From contig JAZSKY010000002.1 in NCBI GenBank assembly GCA_045535095.1, positions 1 to 63,061 on the forward strand: a stretch of DNA of 63,061 bases, given 5' to 3'. Position 1 is the first letter of the stretch, and each line of letters starts with the position of its first letter. The position numbers were made by a program, and so were the translations under genes. This document shows, piece by piece, positions 41,906 through 51,700 of this stretch. The notes below the pieces were generated by a model. It was not told the origin of the DNA. It searched no databases and saw nothing but the letters and a program-made list of their open reading frames with translations. The stretch comes from SIG672 sp045535095 (GTDB taxonomy: Bacteria > Bacillota > Clostridia > Oscillospirales > CAG-272).

Positions 41906-43096
41906 ATGGAAAACATGGTAAACGTAAAGGAAAAGTACAGTAGCGAGATCGATAGCGCGGTAGAAAAGTACAGAGCGCTTCTCGAATCTCAGCTTGCGAG
42001 AGTTGAGCGCATCAACGCGTCCAAGGAAACCGTTGATTATAAGAGTCTCGACAAGATAATAATCGGCGTTTGCGGCGGAGACGGAATCGGTCCCGTTATC
42101 ACAGGCGCGGCTATGAAGGTTCTTGAGTACCTTCTCGACGGCGAAGTCAAAAAGGGGAAGGTAGAGTTTAGAGTTATCGACGGACTTACCATTGAAAACA
42201 GAGCGGCGCAGAACAAGGCTATTCCCGAGGACGTTCTCGAGGAGCTTAAAAAGTGCACCGTTATACTTAAAGGACCGACCACTACTCCCCGTGCAGGCGA
42301 TCCGTGGCCGAATATCGAGAGCGCAAACGTTGCAATGAGAAAGGAACTCGATCTTTTTGCAAACGTACGTCCCGTAAAGGTGCCCGAAAAAGGAATCGAC
42401 TGGACCTTCTTCCGCGAGAATACCGAGGGTAGCTACGCGGTTGGAAGCCAGGGTGTGAACGTTTCCGACGATCTCGCACTCGATTTCTGCGTTACCACCA
42501 CCGAGGGAACAGAGAGAATCGCACGTCTTGCATTTGAGTTCGCACGCGCAAACGGCAAGAAGAGAGTTTCGATAGTTACCAAGGCAAACGTTATCAAGAC
42601 CACCGACGGTAAGTTCCTGCGCATCTGCGAGGAGATCGGTAAGGAATATCCCGAGATAACTACCGACGAATGGTTCATAGATATTATGACCGCAAAGCTC
42701 GTTGACGAGAAGCGCCGTACCGATTTCCAGGTATTCATTCTTCCTAACCTCTACGGTGACATCATTACCGACGAGGCGGCAGAGTTCCAGGGCGGCGTAG
42801 GTACTGCGGGAAGCGCTAACATCGGTAAGAAGTACGCAATGTTCGAGGCTATCCACGGAAGCGCACCCAGAATGGTCAAGGAAGGACGCGCTAAGTACGC
42901 AGATCCTTGCTCGACTCTCCGTGCCGCAGCACTCCTTCTTTCGCACATCGGATACCAGAGCGAGGCGGACAGACTTTCCGCGGCGCTTGACAAGTGTATG
43001 TTCACCGAGAAGAAGCTCGTCGTTACCGGTAGAGATACGGGTGCTACCTGCGAGCAGTTTGCAGATTACGTTACCGAGACTCTCAAGTCTCTCTGA
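41906..43096 (+). CDS. Isocitrate/isopropylmalate dehydrogenase family protein
   Basis: A 396-residue beta-decarboxylating dehydrogenase. After an N-terminal extension of about 50 helical residues come the family blocks GGDGIGP (57-63), ALKGPTTTP-type (here ILKGPTTTP), RKELDLFANVRP, the FRENTEGSY substrate loop, DIMTAKLV and the final GSAP motif with YADPCSTLRAAALLL. The FRENTEG loop points to isocitrate rather than isopropylmalate, so NAD- or NADP-linked oxidation to 2-oxoglutarate is likely. rex follows directly, which fits a redox-controlled function. Start ATG 41906 after AGAGAGG. Confidence 0.87.
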   Translation: MENMVNVKEKYSSEIDSAVEKYRALLESQLARVERINASKETVDYKSLDKIIIGVCGGDGIGPVITGAAMKVLEYLLDGEVKKGKVEFRVIDGLTIENRAAQNKAIPEDVLEELKKCTVILKGPTTTPRAGDPWPNIESANVAMRKELDLFANVRPVKVPEKGIDWTFFRENTEGSYAVGSQGVNVSDDLALDFCVTTTEGTERIARLAFEFARANGKKRVSIVTKANVIKTTDGKFLRICEEIGKEYPEITTDEWFIDIMTAKLVDEKRRTDFQVFILPNLYGDIITDEAAEFQGGVGTAGSANIGKKYAMFEAIHGSAPRMVKEGRAKYADPCSTLRAAALLLSHIGYQSEADRLSAALDKCMFTEKKLVVTGRDTGATCEQFADYVTETLKSL

Positions 43097-43123
43097 TAAA
43101 ATTAAGAAAACGGAGATAATTAT

Positions 43124-43795
43124 ATGTCAAAACCGATAAAGGGCATTGACTTTAACAGAAAAAACGAGATACCTCAGGCGGTTATCAACCGCCTTCCGAG
43201 GTATTACAGATATTTAAGTCATCTTGTTTCAAAGGGCGAATACAGAATCAGCTCGCTCGCTCTGTCCAGACTTATGGGTACGACTGCGTCCCAGATACGT
43301 CAGGATCTTAACTATTTCGGCGGCTTCGGTCAGCAGGGATACGGATACAACACCAAAAATCTCTGCGATCGCATCGGCGATATTCTCGGAAACAACGATT
43401 GCTACAATACTATTATAATAGGAGCGGGAAATCTCGGTCGCGCTATTGCGACGTCGTCCTCGTTTGCTCATACCGGAATGTTCCTTAAGGGACTTTTCGA
43501 CGTAAAAAGCGAGCTTATCGGCGAGATGGTAAACGGATGCGAGATAAGACATTTTGACGATATCGACGATTTCTTTGCAGGAAACAGAGTTGACGTTGCA
43601 ATTCTTGCGCTTCCGTCCGAGGCGGCAGTATCGGTTGCAAAGAAGCTCGTTGACCTCGGAATTCAGGGAATCTGGAATTTCTCCGAGGCAGAGCTCGATG
43701 TTGATCCGACGAAGGTTGCGCTCAGAGACGTGCATCTTGTTGACTCCTTTATGACTCTTTGCTTCGACGTAAAGAGAAACGAACAAAAAAACTGA
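43124..43795 (+). CDS. rex: Redox-sensing transcriptional repressor Rex
   Basis: A 223-residue Rex protein, which binds DNA when NAD+ is high and leaves it when NADH rises, so controlling fermentation genes. The N-terminal winged helix has the PQAVINRLPRYYRYL start and SQIRQDLNYFGGFGQQGYGY; the Rossmann domain has GAGNLGRA (100-107), an AILALPSEAA segment, and the C-terminal swap helix with FDVKR. Length is typical. I saw no palindrome of the TTGTTAAN4TTAACAA kind close to the genes of this block. Confidence 0.96.
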   Translation: MSKPIKGIDFNRKNEIPQAVINRLPRYYRYLSHLVSKGEYRISSLALSRLMGTTASQIRQDLNYFGGFGQQGYGYNTKNLCDRIGDILGNNDCYNTIIIGAGNLGRAIATSSSFAHTGMFLKGLFDVKSELIGEMVNGCEIRHFDDIDDFFAGNRVDVAILALPSEAAVSVAKKLVDLGIQGIWNFSEAELDVDPTKVALRDVHLVDSFMTLCFDVKRNEQKN

Positions 43796-43814
43796 TCTAA
43801 GAAAGACGGATAGT

Positions 43815-44798
43815 ATGATACTTAACGTAGAATTCGGAAACGGAGTTATATCTCTTCCCGAAAAGACTCTCGATATTCTCGGCAGAGCGTCCGAGCTTGA
43901 AATAAAGCTTCTTCTCCTTATATGCTCGAGTAGCGCGCTTCGTGAGGATTTCTCCGTCACGGAGGCGGCAAGTACGCTTTCGGTCGGCGAGGACGAGATA
44001 GATCGCGCAATAGCGTTTCTTTCGGGCGCAGGTCTTGTTACCGTAAATAACGGCGAGAAGAAAAATATCTCGGTCCGCGTGAAGAAATCGGGCGGAGCGG
44101 CAGTGACAGTTGTAAAGTCGGGAAATGATACCCCCGTATATACAGGACCTGAGATCGAGGAGATATTCAGACAAAACGATAAGCTCGGCGGACTCGTTGA
44201 CACCTGTCAGAGAATACTCGGCAAGATGTTTACTCTTGTTGAAATAAACAGAATAATCGCTCTGTACGATCTTTACAGACTTGACAGAGAATATATTGAA
44301 AAGCTTTCAAATTACGCGGTAAGTATCGGAAAACCGTCTGTGCCGTACGTTGATAAAATGGCGCGCGAGCTTTATGAGCAGGGTATAACCACCGCAGAAA
44401 GTCTTGAAAAGAGACTTTCCGAGCTTACAAGAGCGCACACTCTTGAATCGTTCGTGCGCAGACTTTTCGGTCTTGGCGAGAGAAAGCTGACCGCAAAGGA
44501 AAACAAGTTTATCGAGCAGTGGGTATCCTTTGAATATCCCGAGGATATGATAGAGCTTGCTTACGAAATAGCGGTAGATAATGGCACTGACAATTATTTC
44601 CCTTATATGAATAAGGTGCTGACTAATTGGCGAGACGCAGGTCACAAGACTTCGGAGGCGGTAATTGAGTCGATAGAGAAATACAGACTCGCTAAAAAGG
44701 ACTCCAAGGGAACTCCTCAAAGCGAAATAGAACAAGCGATACTTATGAGCTCCAAGCTTAGAGCAAAAAAGCAGCTTGAAGGAAAAAAGGATAACTAA
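43815..44798 (+). CDS. DnaD-domain replication protein
   Basis: A 327-residue DnaD-like protein. An N-terminal winged-helix-like part is followed by two DnaD/DnaB-type C-terminal domains, at about 115-180 and 220-285. The second carries the diagnostic W-V-S-F-x-Y ... YMNKVLTNWRDAG, equivalent to the YxxxxIxxxW motif. Such proteins remodel origin DNA and help to load the replicative helicase. It sits directly before the helicase-loader gene, the standard clostridial arrangement, and about 2 kb after the DnaA-box cluster. Confidence 0.9.
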   Translation: MILNVEFGNGVISLPEKTLDILGRASELEIKLLLLICSSSALREDFSVTEAASTLSVGEDEIDRAIAFLSGAGLVTVNNGEKKNISVRVKKSGGAAVTVVKSGNDTPVYTGPEIEEIFRQNDKLGGLVDTCQRILGKMFTLVEINRIIALYDLYRLDREYIEKLSNYAVSIGKPSVPYVDKMARELYEQGITTAESLEKRLSELTRAHTLESFVRRLFGLGERKLTAKENKFIEQWVSFEYPEDMIELAYEIAVDNGTDNYFPYMNKVLTNWRDAGHKTSEAVIESIEKYRLAKKDSKGTPQSEIEQAILMSSKLRAKKQLEGKKDN

Positions 44799-44837
44799 TA
44801 CATAAAATACAGATTCATACGGAAGGAAAATGCTAAA

Positions 44838-45815
44838 ATGGCGTATAATAGCGAAGCATTTAAAAAGGTTATGGACGACTACGCCGCAAAACGCGCGGCG
44901 GCAATAGATGAGGCAAACAGACGTCTTGACGACGTTATTGAAAAATGCCCCGAAATAAAGATGATAGATACCGCTCTTGCAGGTACCGGCGTTGCTATAA
45001 TGGAGGCTATCTCCTACGGTCGCGACGGTATTGAAGAGAGAATAAATAAAATAAGAAAGAATAACGAGGAGCTTCAGATGCAAAGAGCAGACTGCCTCTC
45101 GCTTCTCGGCTATCTCCCTGACCACACCGAGCCTCATTTTGAGTGTAGCGAGTGTAAGGATACGGGATACGACTCGAACGCGCGTCTCTGCAAGTGCTTC
45201 AAAAAGGCGCTTATGCTTGAGACCTGCCGCCGCTCGGGACTTGGACGTCTTGTTGACATTCAGACCTTTGACAGCTATTCTCTTGAATATTTTGAGTACG
45301 ATAAGGACGTTTACGAGAATATGAGCGACGTTTTTGCCTTCTGCAAGAACTACGCGGAGACATTCTCGTCAAAGAGCGAAAACCTTATGCTTATCGGAAA
45401 TACCGGACTCGGAAAGACGCATCTTTCCACTGCTATTGCAGGTAAGGTCATCGAGCGCGGATTTGACGTTTGCTACGATACCGCAACCAACGTCTTTACC
45501 TCATTTGAAAATGAAAGATTCGGTAAGGAAAGCTCTAAATTCGCAACTCCTACCGAAAGATATTTCAGCTGCGATCTTCTTATTATTGACGACGTGGGAA
45601 CAGAGGCGGTAACACAGTTTACTATCTCCGCTCTCTACAATCTTATAAACACGAGAGCGATAAACGAAAAGCAGATAATGCTCAGCACCAACCTCACTCT
45701 TGAGGAAATGAAGAAAAAGTACGGAGACAGAATCGCTTCGAGACTTTTCGGAGAGTCTATCGTGCTTCAGTTTACGGGTAAGGATATACGCCTTCAAAAA
45801 ATAGGTGTGAACTGA
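44838..45815 (+). CDS. DnaC/DnaI-type helicase-loader ATPase
   Basis: A 325-residue AAA+ protein. The N-terminal helical region (1-95) is followed by a zinc-binding segment with cysteines 103, 106, 118 and 120, then an ATPase domain with Walker A GNTGLGKTH (187-195) and Walker B LLIIDDVG (247-254), and STNLTL as sensor region. These match DnaI/DnaC loaders, which place the hexameric DnaB-type helicase at the origin. It follows dnaD with 39 bases between and comes two bases before pgeF. Confidence 0.93.
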   Translation: MAYNSEAFKKVMDDYAAKRAAAIDEANRRLDDVIEKCPEIKMIDTALAGTGVAIMEAISYGRDGIEERINKIRKNNEELQMQRADCLSLLGYLPDHTEPHFECSECKDTGYDSNARLCKCFKKALMLETCRRSGLGRLVDIQTFDSYSLEYFEYDKDVYENMSDVFAFCKNYAETFSSKSENLMLIGNTGLGKTHLSTAIAGKVIERGFDVCYDTATNVFTSFENERFGKESSKFATPTERYFSCDLLIIDDVGTEAVTQFTISALYNLINTRAINEKQIMLSTNLTLEEMKKKYGDRIASRLFGESIVLQFTGKDIRLQKIGVN

Positions 45816-45816
45816 T

Positions 45817-46617
45817 ATGAATTTTTGCGATAAATTCAAGTTTGTCGAGGAAAAGGGTGTCGGAATATTCAGATCGGAGAATATATCGTCACCTCACGCC
45901 TTTTCGACGCGCCTTGGAGGTGTGAGCGAGGGCGAGCCGTTCAGATCGCTTAATCTCTCGTACGACAGAGGCGATCCGAATGAAAACGTGGATAAGAATT
46001 TCGATATATTCACCTCGCTTTTTGATTCCGATAAGGACAGCCTCGTCTGGTCGGGACAGATACATTCCGTAAACGTTTTAAAAGCCACGTCAAGCGACAA
46101 GGGAAAGGTCTATAACTGCTACGACGGATTCGTAACGAGCGATAAGGGAATTATCCTTTCCGTCTCGGTTGCGGACTGCACACCGATACTCCTTGAGGAC
46201 AGGGAAAACGGTGTCATCGGTGCGCTTCACGCGGGTTGGAGAGGTACTGTCGGCGGTATCGCGCGCGTTGGAGTTACTAAAATGACAGAGCTTGGCGCGG
46301 ACGCAAAAAAGATAAACGTAGCAATAGGAGCGTGTATTCACGACTGCTGCTACGAGGTCAAAGAGGATTTTTATAATTCTGTGGCAGAGATCGCAGGACA
46401 CGATTTTGCCGCAAGACATATAAAAAAGGACGCCTTCGGCGTCATGCACGCAAATATCGTTGCAATGAACTGCGAAATACTGCTTTCGAGCGGCATTCTG
46501 CCCGAAAACATCAGCATTTCTTCGAGATGCACCTGCTGTGAAAGTGATCTTTTCTTTTCGCACAGAGCGTCAAAGGGTGTTCGCGGCGGTATGAAAGCGG
46601 CAATAATGCTTAAATAA
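45817..46617 (+). CDS. pgeF: Peptidoglycan editing factor PgeF (YfiH/laccase-domain protein)
   Basis: A 266-residue protein of the YfiH family. The zinc-site residues are in the blocks SVADCTPI, HAGWRG, GACIHDCCYEV and RCTCCESDLFFSHRA. In E. coli PgeF removes wrongly incorporated L-Ser from UDP-MurNAc peptides; other members act on purine nucleosides, so the exact activity is not certain. The start is two bases after the loader stop with an AGGTG site inside that gene. Confidence 0.9.
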   Translation: MNFCDKFKFVEEKGVGIFRSENISSPHAFSTRLGGVSEGEPFRSLNLSYDRGDPNENVDKNFDIFTSLFDSDKDSLVWSGQIHSVNVLKATSSDKGKVYNCYDGFVTSDKGIILSVSVADCTPILLEDRENGVIGALHAGWRGTVGGIARVGVTKMTELGADAKKINVAIGACIHDCCYEVKEDFYNSVAEIAGHDFAARHIKKDAFGVMHANIVAMNCEILLSSGILPENISISSRCTCCESDLFFSHRASKGVRGGMKAAIMLK

Positions 46618-46656
46618 GTTACACATACAGATAAATGAAAGGTACGGTCAAAATCA

Positions 46657-47631
46657 ATGATTCAAATTGAAAACCTTGTGAAAAAATACGGAGATAAAAC
46701 TGCCGTTGGAGGAATCAGCTTCTCGGTAGAGGAAGGTGAAATAGTAGGATTTCTCGGTCCTAACGGAGCGGGAAAGACGACAACTATGAGCATAATAACC
46801 GGTTGTCTTTCGGCAACGTCGGGAAGAGCGCTCATTAACGGAGTTGACATTCTTGAAAATCCGATAGAGGCAAAGCGCAATATCGGTTATCTTCCCGAGC
46901 AGCCGCCCCTTTACCTTGAAATGACGGTAAAGGAATATCTCAACTTCATTTACGATATGCGCTCCTGCAAGCTTGACAGAGAGAAGCATCTCAAGGATAT
47001 ATGCGACACAGTCAAGATAAGCGACGTTTTAAACAGAGTTATCCGCAATCTTTCCAAGGGATACAGACAGAGAGTCGGCATAGCGCAGGCGCTCGTTGGC
47101 AACCCGAAGGTCATCATCTTCGACGAGCCGACAGTAGGTCTTGACCCGAAGCAGATAATCGAGATAAGAAATCTTATCAAGGCGCTTGGAAAAAATCATA
47201 CCGTTATTCTTTCGACACACATTCTGCCCGAGGTTCAGGCTGTGTGCGACCGTATCGTAATAATAAATAAAGGAAAGATAGTTGCCAACGAAAAGACCGA
47301 AAACATTTCGAAGATAATAGACGGCAACCGCAGACTCAGTGTTAAGGTGTGCGGACCTCAAAAAGAGGTTATCTCGCTGATAAAGTCTATCCCTGGTGTT
47401 TCGTACGTTGACGTACTCGGTAATCACGAGCTTGACAGCACCGCTTATCTCGTTGAAAGCGAGCCCGGTATCGACGTCAGAAAATCTCTTTTCAATGCTC
47501 TTGCATCCAAAAACTACGCAATGATAGGCATTGAGGCAATGGGAATCAATCTTGAGGACATCTTTATCGCGGTAGTTGATACGCCTGAGGAAAATAAAAA
47601 GTCCAGAAAGAGATCGAAAAAGTCTAAATAA
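46657..47631 (+). CDS. ABC transporter ATP-binding protein, GldA-like
   Basis: A 324-residue ATPase: Walker A GPNGAGKTT (about 34-42), Q-loop in LPEQPPLYLEMTV, signature LSKGYRQRVGIAQ, Walker B VIIFDEPTVGLDP, and an H-loop in STHILPE. After residue 220 an additional C-terminal domain carries a KxSRKRSKKSK basic tail. Sequence and neighbours fit GldA/NatA-type ATPases. It drives the permease encoded next, in a complex with the two GldG-like proteins and the DUF4340 protein. Confidence 0.93.
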   Translation: MIQIENLVKKYGDKTAVGGISFSVEEGEIVGFLGPNGAGKTTTMSIITGCLSATSGRALINGVDILENPIEAKRNIGYLPEQPPLYLEMTVKEYLNFIYDMRSCKLDREKHLKDICDTVKISDVLNRVIRNLSKGYRQRVGIAQALVGNPKVIIFDEPTVGLDPKQIIEIRNLIKALGKNHTVILSTHILPEVQAVCDRIVIINKGKIVANEKTENISKIIDGNRRLSVKVCGPQKEVISLIKSIPGVSYVDVLGNHELDSTAYLVESEPGIDVRKSLFNALASKNYAMIGIEAMGINLEDIFIAVVDTPEENKKSRKRSKKSK

Positions 47632-47676
47632 TCACCCAAAGTAATTAAAAGTCACAAACGAAAGGGATCTTCAAAA

Positions 47677-48384
47677 ATGTTTGCAATATATAAAAGGGAA
47701 CTGCGTTCCTACTTCGTTTCTCCGATAGGATACATCTTCGTTGCCGCGTTTCTTTGCGTCAGCGGAATACTCTTCTCGGTAACCACAATTCAGGCAGGAC
47801 AGGCAAGTAACGTCGGAAGCTATTTCTCGCTTCTTCTTATGGTGTTCATTATCGTTCTTCCTCTTCTCACGATGAAGCTTTTCTCGGACGAGAGACGACT
47901 CCGCACAGAATCACTCCTTCTCTCCGCACCGATAAGTCTTATGAGTATGGTACTTGCGAAATTCTTCGCGGCTTATACCGTATTTGCAGGAACCTTCCTT
48001 TTCTCCTGTCTTGACTTTATCGCCCTCTATTCTCACGGAGAGCCTAATACCGCGATTATACTCGGTAACGTTATCGCAATTTTGCTCGTCGGAGCGGCTT
48101 GCATCGCTATCGGAGTGTTCGTTTCCTCGCTTACCGAAAACCAGCTTATCGCGGCACTCGGAACTATGCTCATTATCGCATTCTTTGTGTTCACTACCGT
48201 ACTTAACTCGTATATCGACAGCTACGTTGTAAGAGCGGTACTCAACTGGGTTTCTATATTCGGCAGATATGCTAACTTCACCTACGGATATTTCGATTTC
48301 AGCGCGATACTTTACTATATATCGCTCTCCTTCGTATTCCTTTTTGTGACCGTTCGTATATACGAAAAGCGCCGTTGGAGCTGA
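47677..48384 (+). CDS. ABC-2 type permease, GldF-like
   Basis: A 235-residue membrane protein with about six hydrophobic segments and the GldF-type opening FAIYKRELRSYFVSPIGYI (residues 2-20). It should form the channel with the preceding ATPase. GldA/F/G transporters are named from gliding Bacteroidetes, but this set also occurs in non-motile Firmicutes, where the cargo is unknown. Confidence 0.9.
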   Translation: MFAIYKRELRSYFVSPIGYIFVAAFLCVSGILFSVTTIQAGQASNVGSYFSLLLMVFIIVLPLLTMKLFSDERRLRTESLLLSAPISLMSMVLAKFFAAYTVFAGTFLFSCLDFIALYSHGEPNTAIILGNVIAILLVGAACIAIGVFVSSLTENQLIAALGTMLIIAFFVFTTVLNSYIDSYVVRAVLNWVSIFGRYANFTYGYFDFSAILYYISLSFVFLFVTVRIYEKRRWS

Positions 48385-48424
48385 TCTGATTTGCACGATT
48401 ATAACAAGCGAAATGGAGACAAAA

Positions 48425-50113
48425 ATGAGATACGATAAATTTGGTAAAAGATCGCTGTTTGCACTCGTTACCTGCGCCGTTCTTGCGGCAGTTATCGCTC
48501 TGAACGTTCTCGTTGGATTTATAGCGTCGAGAAACATACTTTATCTTGACCTTACGAAAACCAGCTATACGGACGTTTCCGAGACCTCGGAAAAATACCT
48601 TTCCGAGCTTCAGGGTCAGGGCAATGATATAACGATATATTTCCTTGCTGCAAAGGACGAGCTTCAGAATGCGGGATTTGGATACAGCGTTGATTATTCG
48701 GGAGATATGGGCGATCTTTGGGGTATGAAGCATATTTACGAGCTTGCCAAGGTATATTCCGAAAAATACGACTTTATAAAGGTCGAGCATCTTGATATAG
48801 CAGACGATGCAGAGGTGCTTGAAAAGTACAAGACGAGTATTTCTATGACCTTTAACAAGCAGAGAATAATAGTCGATAACGCAACTCCCGAAAAGGACGA
48901 AAACGGAAACGTTGTCCTTGACGAAAACGGAAACGCGATAATTCAGCACGATTTCCGTATGTCGAGCAGAGACTATTTCTATTATTTCGATTCCTCTACC
49001 TACTACGCGTTCGGATTTAACGGAGAGCTTCGCTTTACCTCTATGATTATGAGCGTTGCGGGAGAGTCGCCCGTTGCATATTTCTCTTACGGACACGGGG
49101 AGAATATCGGGGACTATACTATCGGTGAAAACACCGCTCTATCAAGTGAGGATTACGGAAAGGCGCAGACACTCAGAGACTTTATTCATAACTCGGGCTT
49201 TACCGTAAAGAAGATTGATATTTCAAAGCAGTACGATCAGCTTCTTTCCGACGATAACGCGCGACTCCTTATAATCTTCGATCCCACGAAGGATTTTGGC
49301 GGAGTTGAAGCGGAAAAGGACGGAGACAGCGCAAGCGTAAACGAGATCTCGATCCTCAGAAAGTTCCTTAATAAGGAAAACACTCACCTTATGGTATTTT
49401 CCGATCCTAAGGACTGTGAGCTTGCAAATCTTTCCGAGTATCTTTACGATTACTGGGGACTTTCCTTCGACAATTCGAGCGTAAAGGATAATTCCACTGC
49501 GAGCATCTCGCCCGACGGAAGCATCTTCACTGCCGATTATGAAACGAGTAAGCTCAGCCCCGGTGTCAGCCTTACGGCAGGTCTTACCTCTATGGACTCG
49601 CTTCCGAGAATCTATTTCGGAAACGCAGGTACTATCTCTATAAACGAGAATTTCTCTAACGACGTCGGATTTACAGAATCCTTCTCGATAAAGTATTCGG
49701 GCAGCATATTCCTTACCCCCGAAACCTCTGACGTTACCTATCCCGACGGAAGCGTTCAGAAGGGAGAGGACAGCGCTCCGAAGAGTCTTATGGCAATAAC
49801 CTACGAAAAGTGGTATAACGAATTAAATAACGAAGTACCCACTTACGTTCTCGCGTGTGCATCTACCGATTACGTCAGCGAGACGGCCATGTCGAGTCAG
49901 TACGGAAACAGCGACGTTATGGGATACCTTCTGAGATCGCTCGGCAGGGATTCCTTTACCTTTGACGTTGAGATGAAGGAAATAGAGACAGAGGAGATCG
50001 AAACTCCCTCCGACGCTCTTATGACCCTCTGGAATGTCTTTATCTACGTCATTCCGCCTGTAATCGCGCTTTCTCTCGGCACCGTCGTATTTATAAAGCG
50101 CAGACACGCGTGA
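48425..50113 (+). CDS. GldG-like extracytoplasmic ABC component (first copy)
   Basis: A 562-residue protein. An N-terminal membrane segment (about 10-32) leads into a large extracytoplasmic region with the GldG-type opening YLDLTKTSYTDVSETSEKYL and the FSYGHGE motif, ending in a C-terminal membrane segment (about 535-555) and KRRHA. ATG 48425 is chosen since GGAGA precedes it; an in-frame ATG at 48413 has no such site. It is a paralogue of the next gene. Confidence 0.87.
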   Translation: MRYDKFGKRSLFALVTCAVLAAVIALNVLVGFIASRNILYLDLTKTSYTDVSETSEKYLSELQGQGNDITIYFLAAKDELQNAGFGYSVDYSGDMGDLWGMKHIYELAKVYSEKYDFIKVEHLDIADDAEVLEKYKTSISMTFNKQRIIVDNATPEKDENGNVVLDENGNAIIQHDFRMSSRDYFYYFDSSTYYAFGFNGELRFTSMIMSVAGESPVAYFSYGHGENIGDYTIGENTALSSEDYGKAQTLRDFIHNSGFTVKKIDISKQYDQLLSDDNARLLIIFDPTKDFGGVEAEKDGDSASVNEISILRKFLNKENTHLMVFSDPKDCELANLSEYLYDYWGLSFDNSSVKDNSTASISPDGSIFTADYETSKLSPGVSLTAGLTSMDSLPRIYFGNAGTISINENFSNDVGFTESFSIKYSGSIFLTPETSDVTYPDGSVQKGEDSAPKSLMAITYEKWYNELNNEVPTYVLACASTDYVSETAMSSQYGNSDVMGYLLRSLGRDSFTFDVEMKEIETEEIETPSDALMTLWNVFIYVIPPVIALSLGTVVFIKRRHA

Positions 50114-50137
50114 GTTTTCCCGAAAGGAATTAGTAAT

Positions 50138-51700
50138 ATGAATTCAGTAAAAAAGAAAAGGATAAAATACGGCTCGCTGGCGATAGGTCTGACCGTTATA
50201 ATGGTAGCCTCCATTATAGTTGTCAATGCGGTGTTTTCTGCGCTGTCAAATCACTTTTTCTGGTATTTTGATATGACGCCGAGCGGAATATACTCTCTTT
50301 CCGAAAGCTCGGTAAGCTATCTTGACAAGATCGACGCCGAAAAGAATAAGGTGACCGTATATTTCTTCACAGATAAGGATAATATGACTCAGTCGGTAAG
50401 CTCCTCAAACAACGTCAGCGATACGTCTATGTGGGGTATGAAGCCGATACACGAGCTTGCGCTTCAGATATCCGACCGATATGAGTTTATAAATATCGAC
50501 TATATAGATCCCTCGAGCGAGCCTGACAGACTCAAATCGCTCGTTGGAGAGGACTATTACGCAATTACCAGCTTTACAAACAGAAACGTTCTCATAGTAA
50601 ACGAGACCTACGAGCGCGATGCGGACGGAAATCTCGCTTACGGCACTGACGGTGCGCCGATAAGATATACCGATTTCAAGCTTTGCTCGAGAAACTCGTT
50701 CTATCTTTTCGACCACTATACGGGATACGTCAACGCATTCCGCGGAGACTACTATTTTACCTCGATGATAACCGCTCTCTCGAAGGTTGAGAAGCCTACT
50801 GTATATTTCCTCACAGGACACGGTGAGCAGGTAGGAGACGCGAGCGGAGAGGCTGCAACCTCCTTCGGTAACGCGACCGCGCTTTACTATATGTTTGAGG
50901 AAGCAGGCTGTAATATTCGCAAAATAGACCTTAGACACGGCGATTTTGAAAGAGATTCGACAAACGATATTCTCGTAATATACGCGCCGCAAAGAGACAT
51001 CACCTCGCCCAGTACAACTATGGGTGTCAGCGAAAGCGAAAAGATAAAGACCTTCCTTGCAGGCGAGGGCAACTCGATGATGGTATTCTTTGATTCCAAA
51101 TCGGTATCCCTTACAAACCTCTCCGCACTCGTCGGCGAGACTGCGGGAGTTACCGTTTCGCAGACTAAGGCGCACGACGTAGGCGAGTCGAGTGTTTCGG
51201 TTGACGGATACTCGATAGTCGGTCAGTACGTTTCGGGCAGTTCGACAGTTGACAGAATACTCGATGGTGGCAAGGGAAGCAAGGTAGTGTTCAGAAACGC
51301 ATATCCTCTCGTTATTTCCGAGGGGGACGCTCGCTCGAAGGCTATAATAGCTCTTCCCGAGACGTCGGGCGCATCGCAGTACAACGGAAGTGCCGCTCTT
51401 ATGACGCTTGCAGAGAGCGAGGGTAAGGGTAAGATACTTCTGTCCGCGTCTGCCGAGTTTGCCGATAACGATACGCTTGAGAGCGACGTTTACGGAAACA
51501 AAAACCTGCTTATCTCGTCGGTGTACGATATGAACGTCGGTGAGGTTATGCTTAATATGGATATAAAGCTGATAAGAAGCGAAGGTCTTGACAGAACCGA
51601 AAAAGAGGCAAGACTCTGGACCCTCCTTCTTTCGGCTCTGATCCCTGCGGCAGTAGCAACGATCGGAACGGTAGTTTATATAAGGAGAAGACATTCCTGA
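50138..51700 (+). CDS. GldG-like extracytoplasmic ABC component (second copy)
   Basis: A 520-residue protein with the same plan as its upstream neighbour: N-terminal membrane segment, WYFDMTPSGIYSLSESSVSYL, the WGMKPIHELALQ block (WGMKHIYELAKV in the first copy), TGHGEQVG, and a final membrane segment with RRRHS. The two copies may form a heterodimer. The stop codon shares its last base with the start of the next gene. Confidence 0.87.
   Translation: MNSVKKKRIKYGSLAIGLTVIMVASIIVVNAVFSALSNHFFWYFDMTPSGIYSLSESSVSYLDKIDAEKNKVTVYFFTDKDNMTQSVSSSNNVSDTSMWGMKPIHELALQISDRYEFINIDYIDPSSEPDRLKSLVGEDYYAITSFTNRNVLIVNETYERDADGNLAYGTDGAPIRYTDFKLCSRNSFYLFDHYTGYVNAFRGDYYFTSMITALSKVEKPTVYFLTGHGEQVGDASGEAATSFGNATALYYMFEEAGCNIRKIDLRHGDFERDSTNDILVIYAPQRDITSPSTTMGVSESEKIKTFLAGEGNSMMVFFDSKSVSLTNLSALVGETAGVTVSQTKAHDVGESSVSVDGYSIVGQYVSGSSTVDRILDGGKGSKVVFRNAYPLVISEGDARSKAIIALPETSGASQYNGSAALMTLAESEGKGKILLSASAEFADNDTLESDVYGNKNLLISSVYDMNVGEVMLNMDIKLIRSEGLDRTEKEARLWTLLLSALIPAAVATIGTVVYIRRRHS

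Noticed and set aside
41714..42946. A 410-codon open frame on the minus strand
   Set aside because: It lies opposite the dehydrogenase gene, has no family features, and runs through the DnaA-box region; it is a codon-usage shadow.
41602..43124. Rex operator near the dehydrogenase-rex genes
   Set aside because: No palindrome of the TTGTTAA-N4-TTAACAA type was found in the intergenic parts.
50405..51694. A 429-codon open frame on the minus strand
   Set aside because: Antisense to the second GldG gene, with no ribosome-binding site and no recognisable motif.
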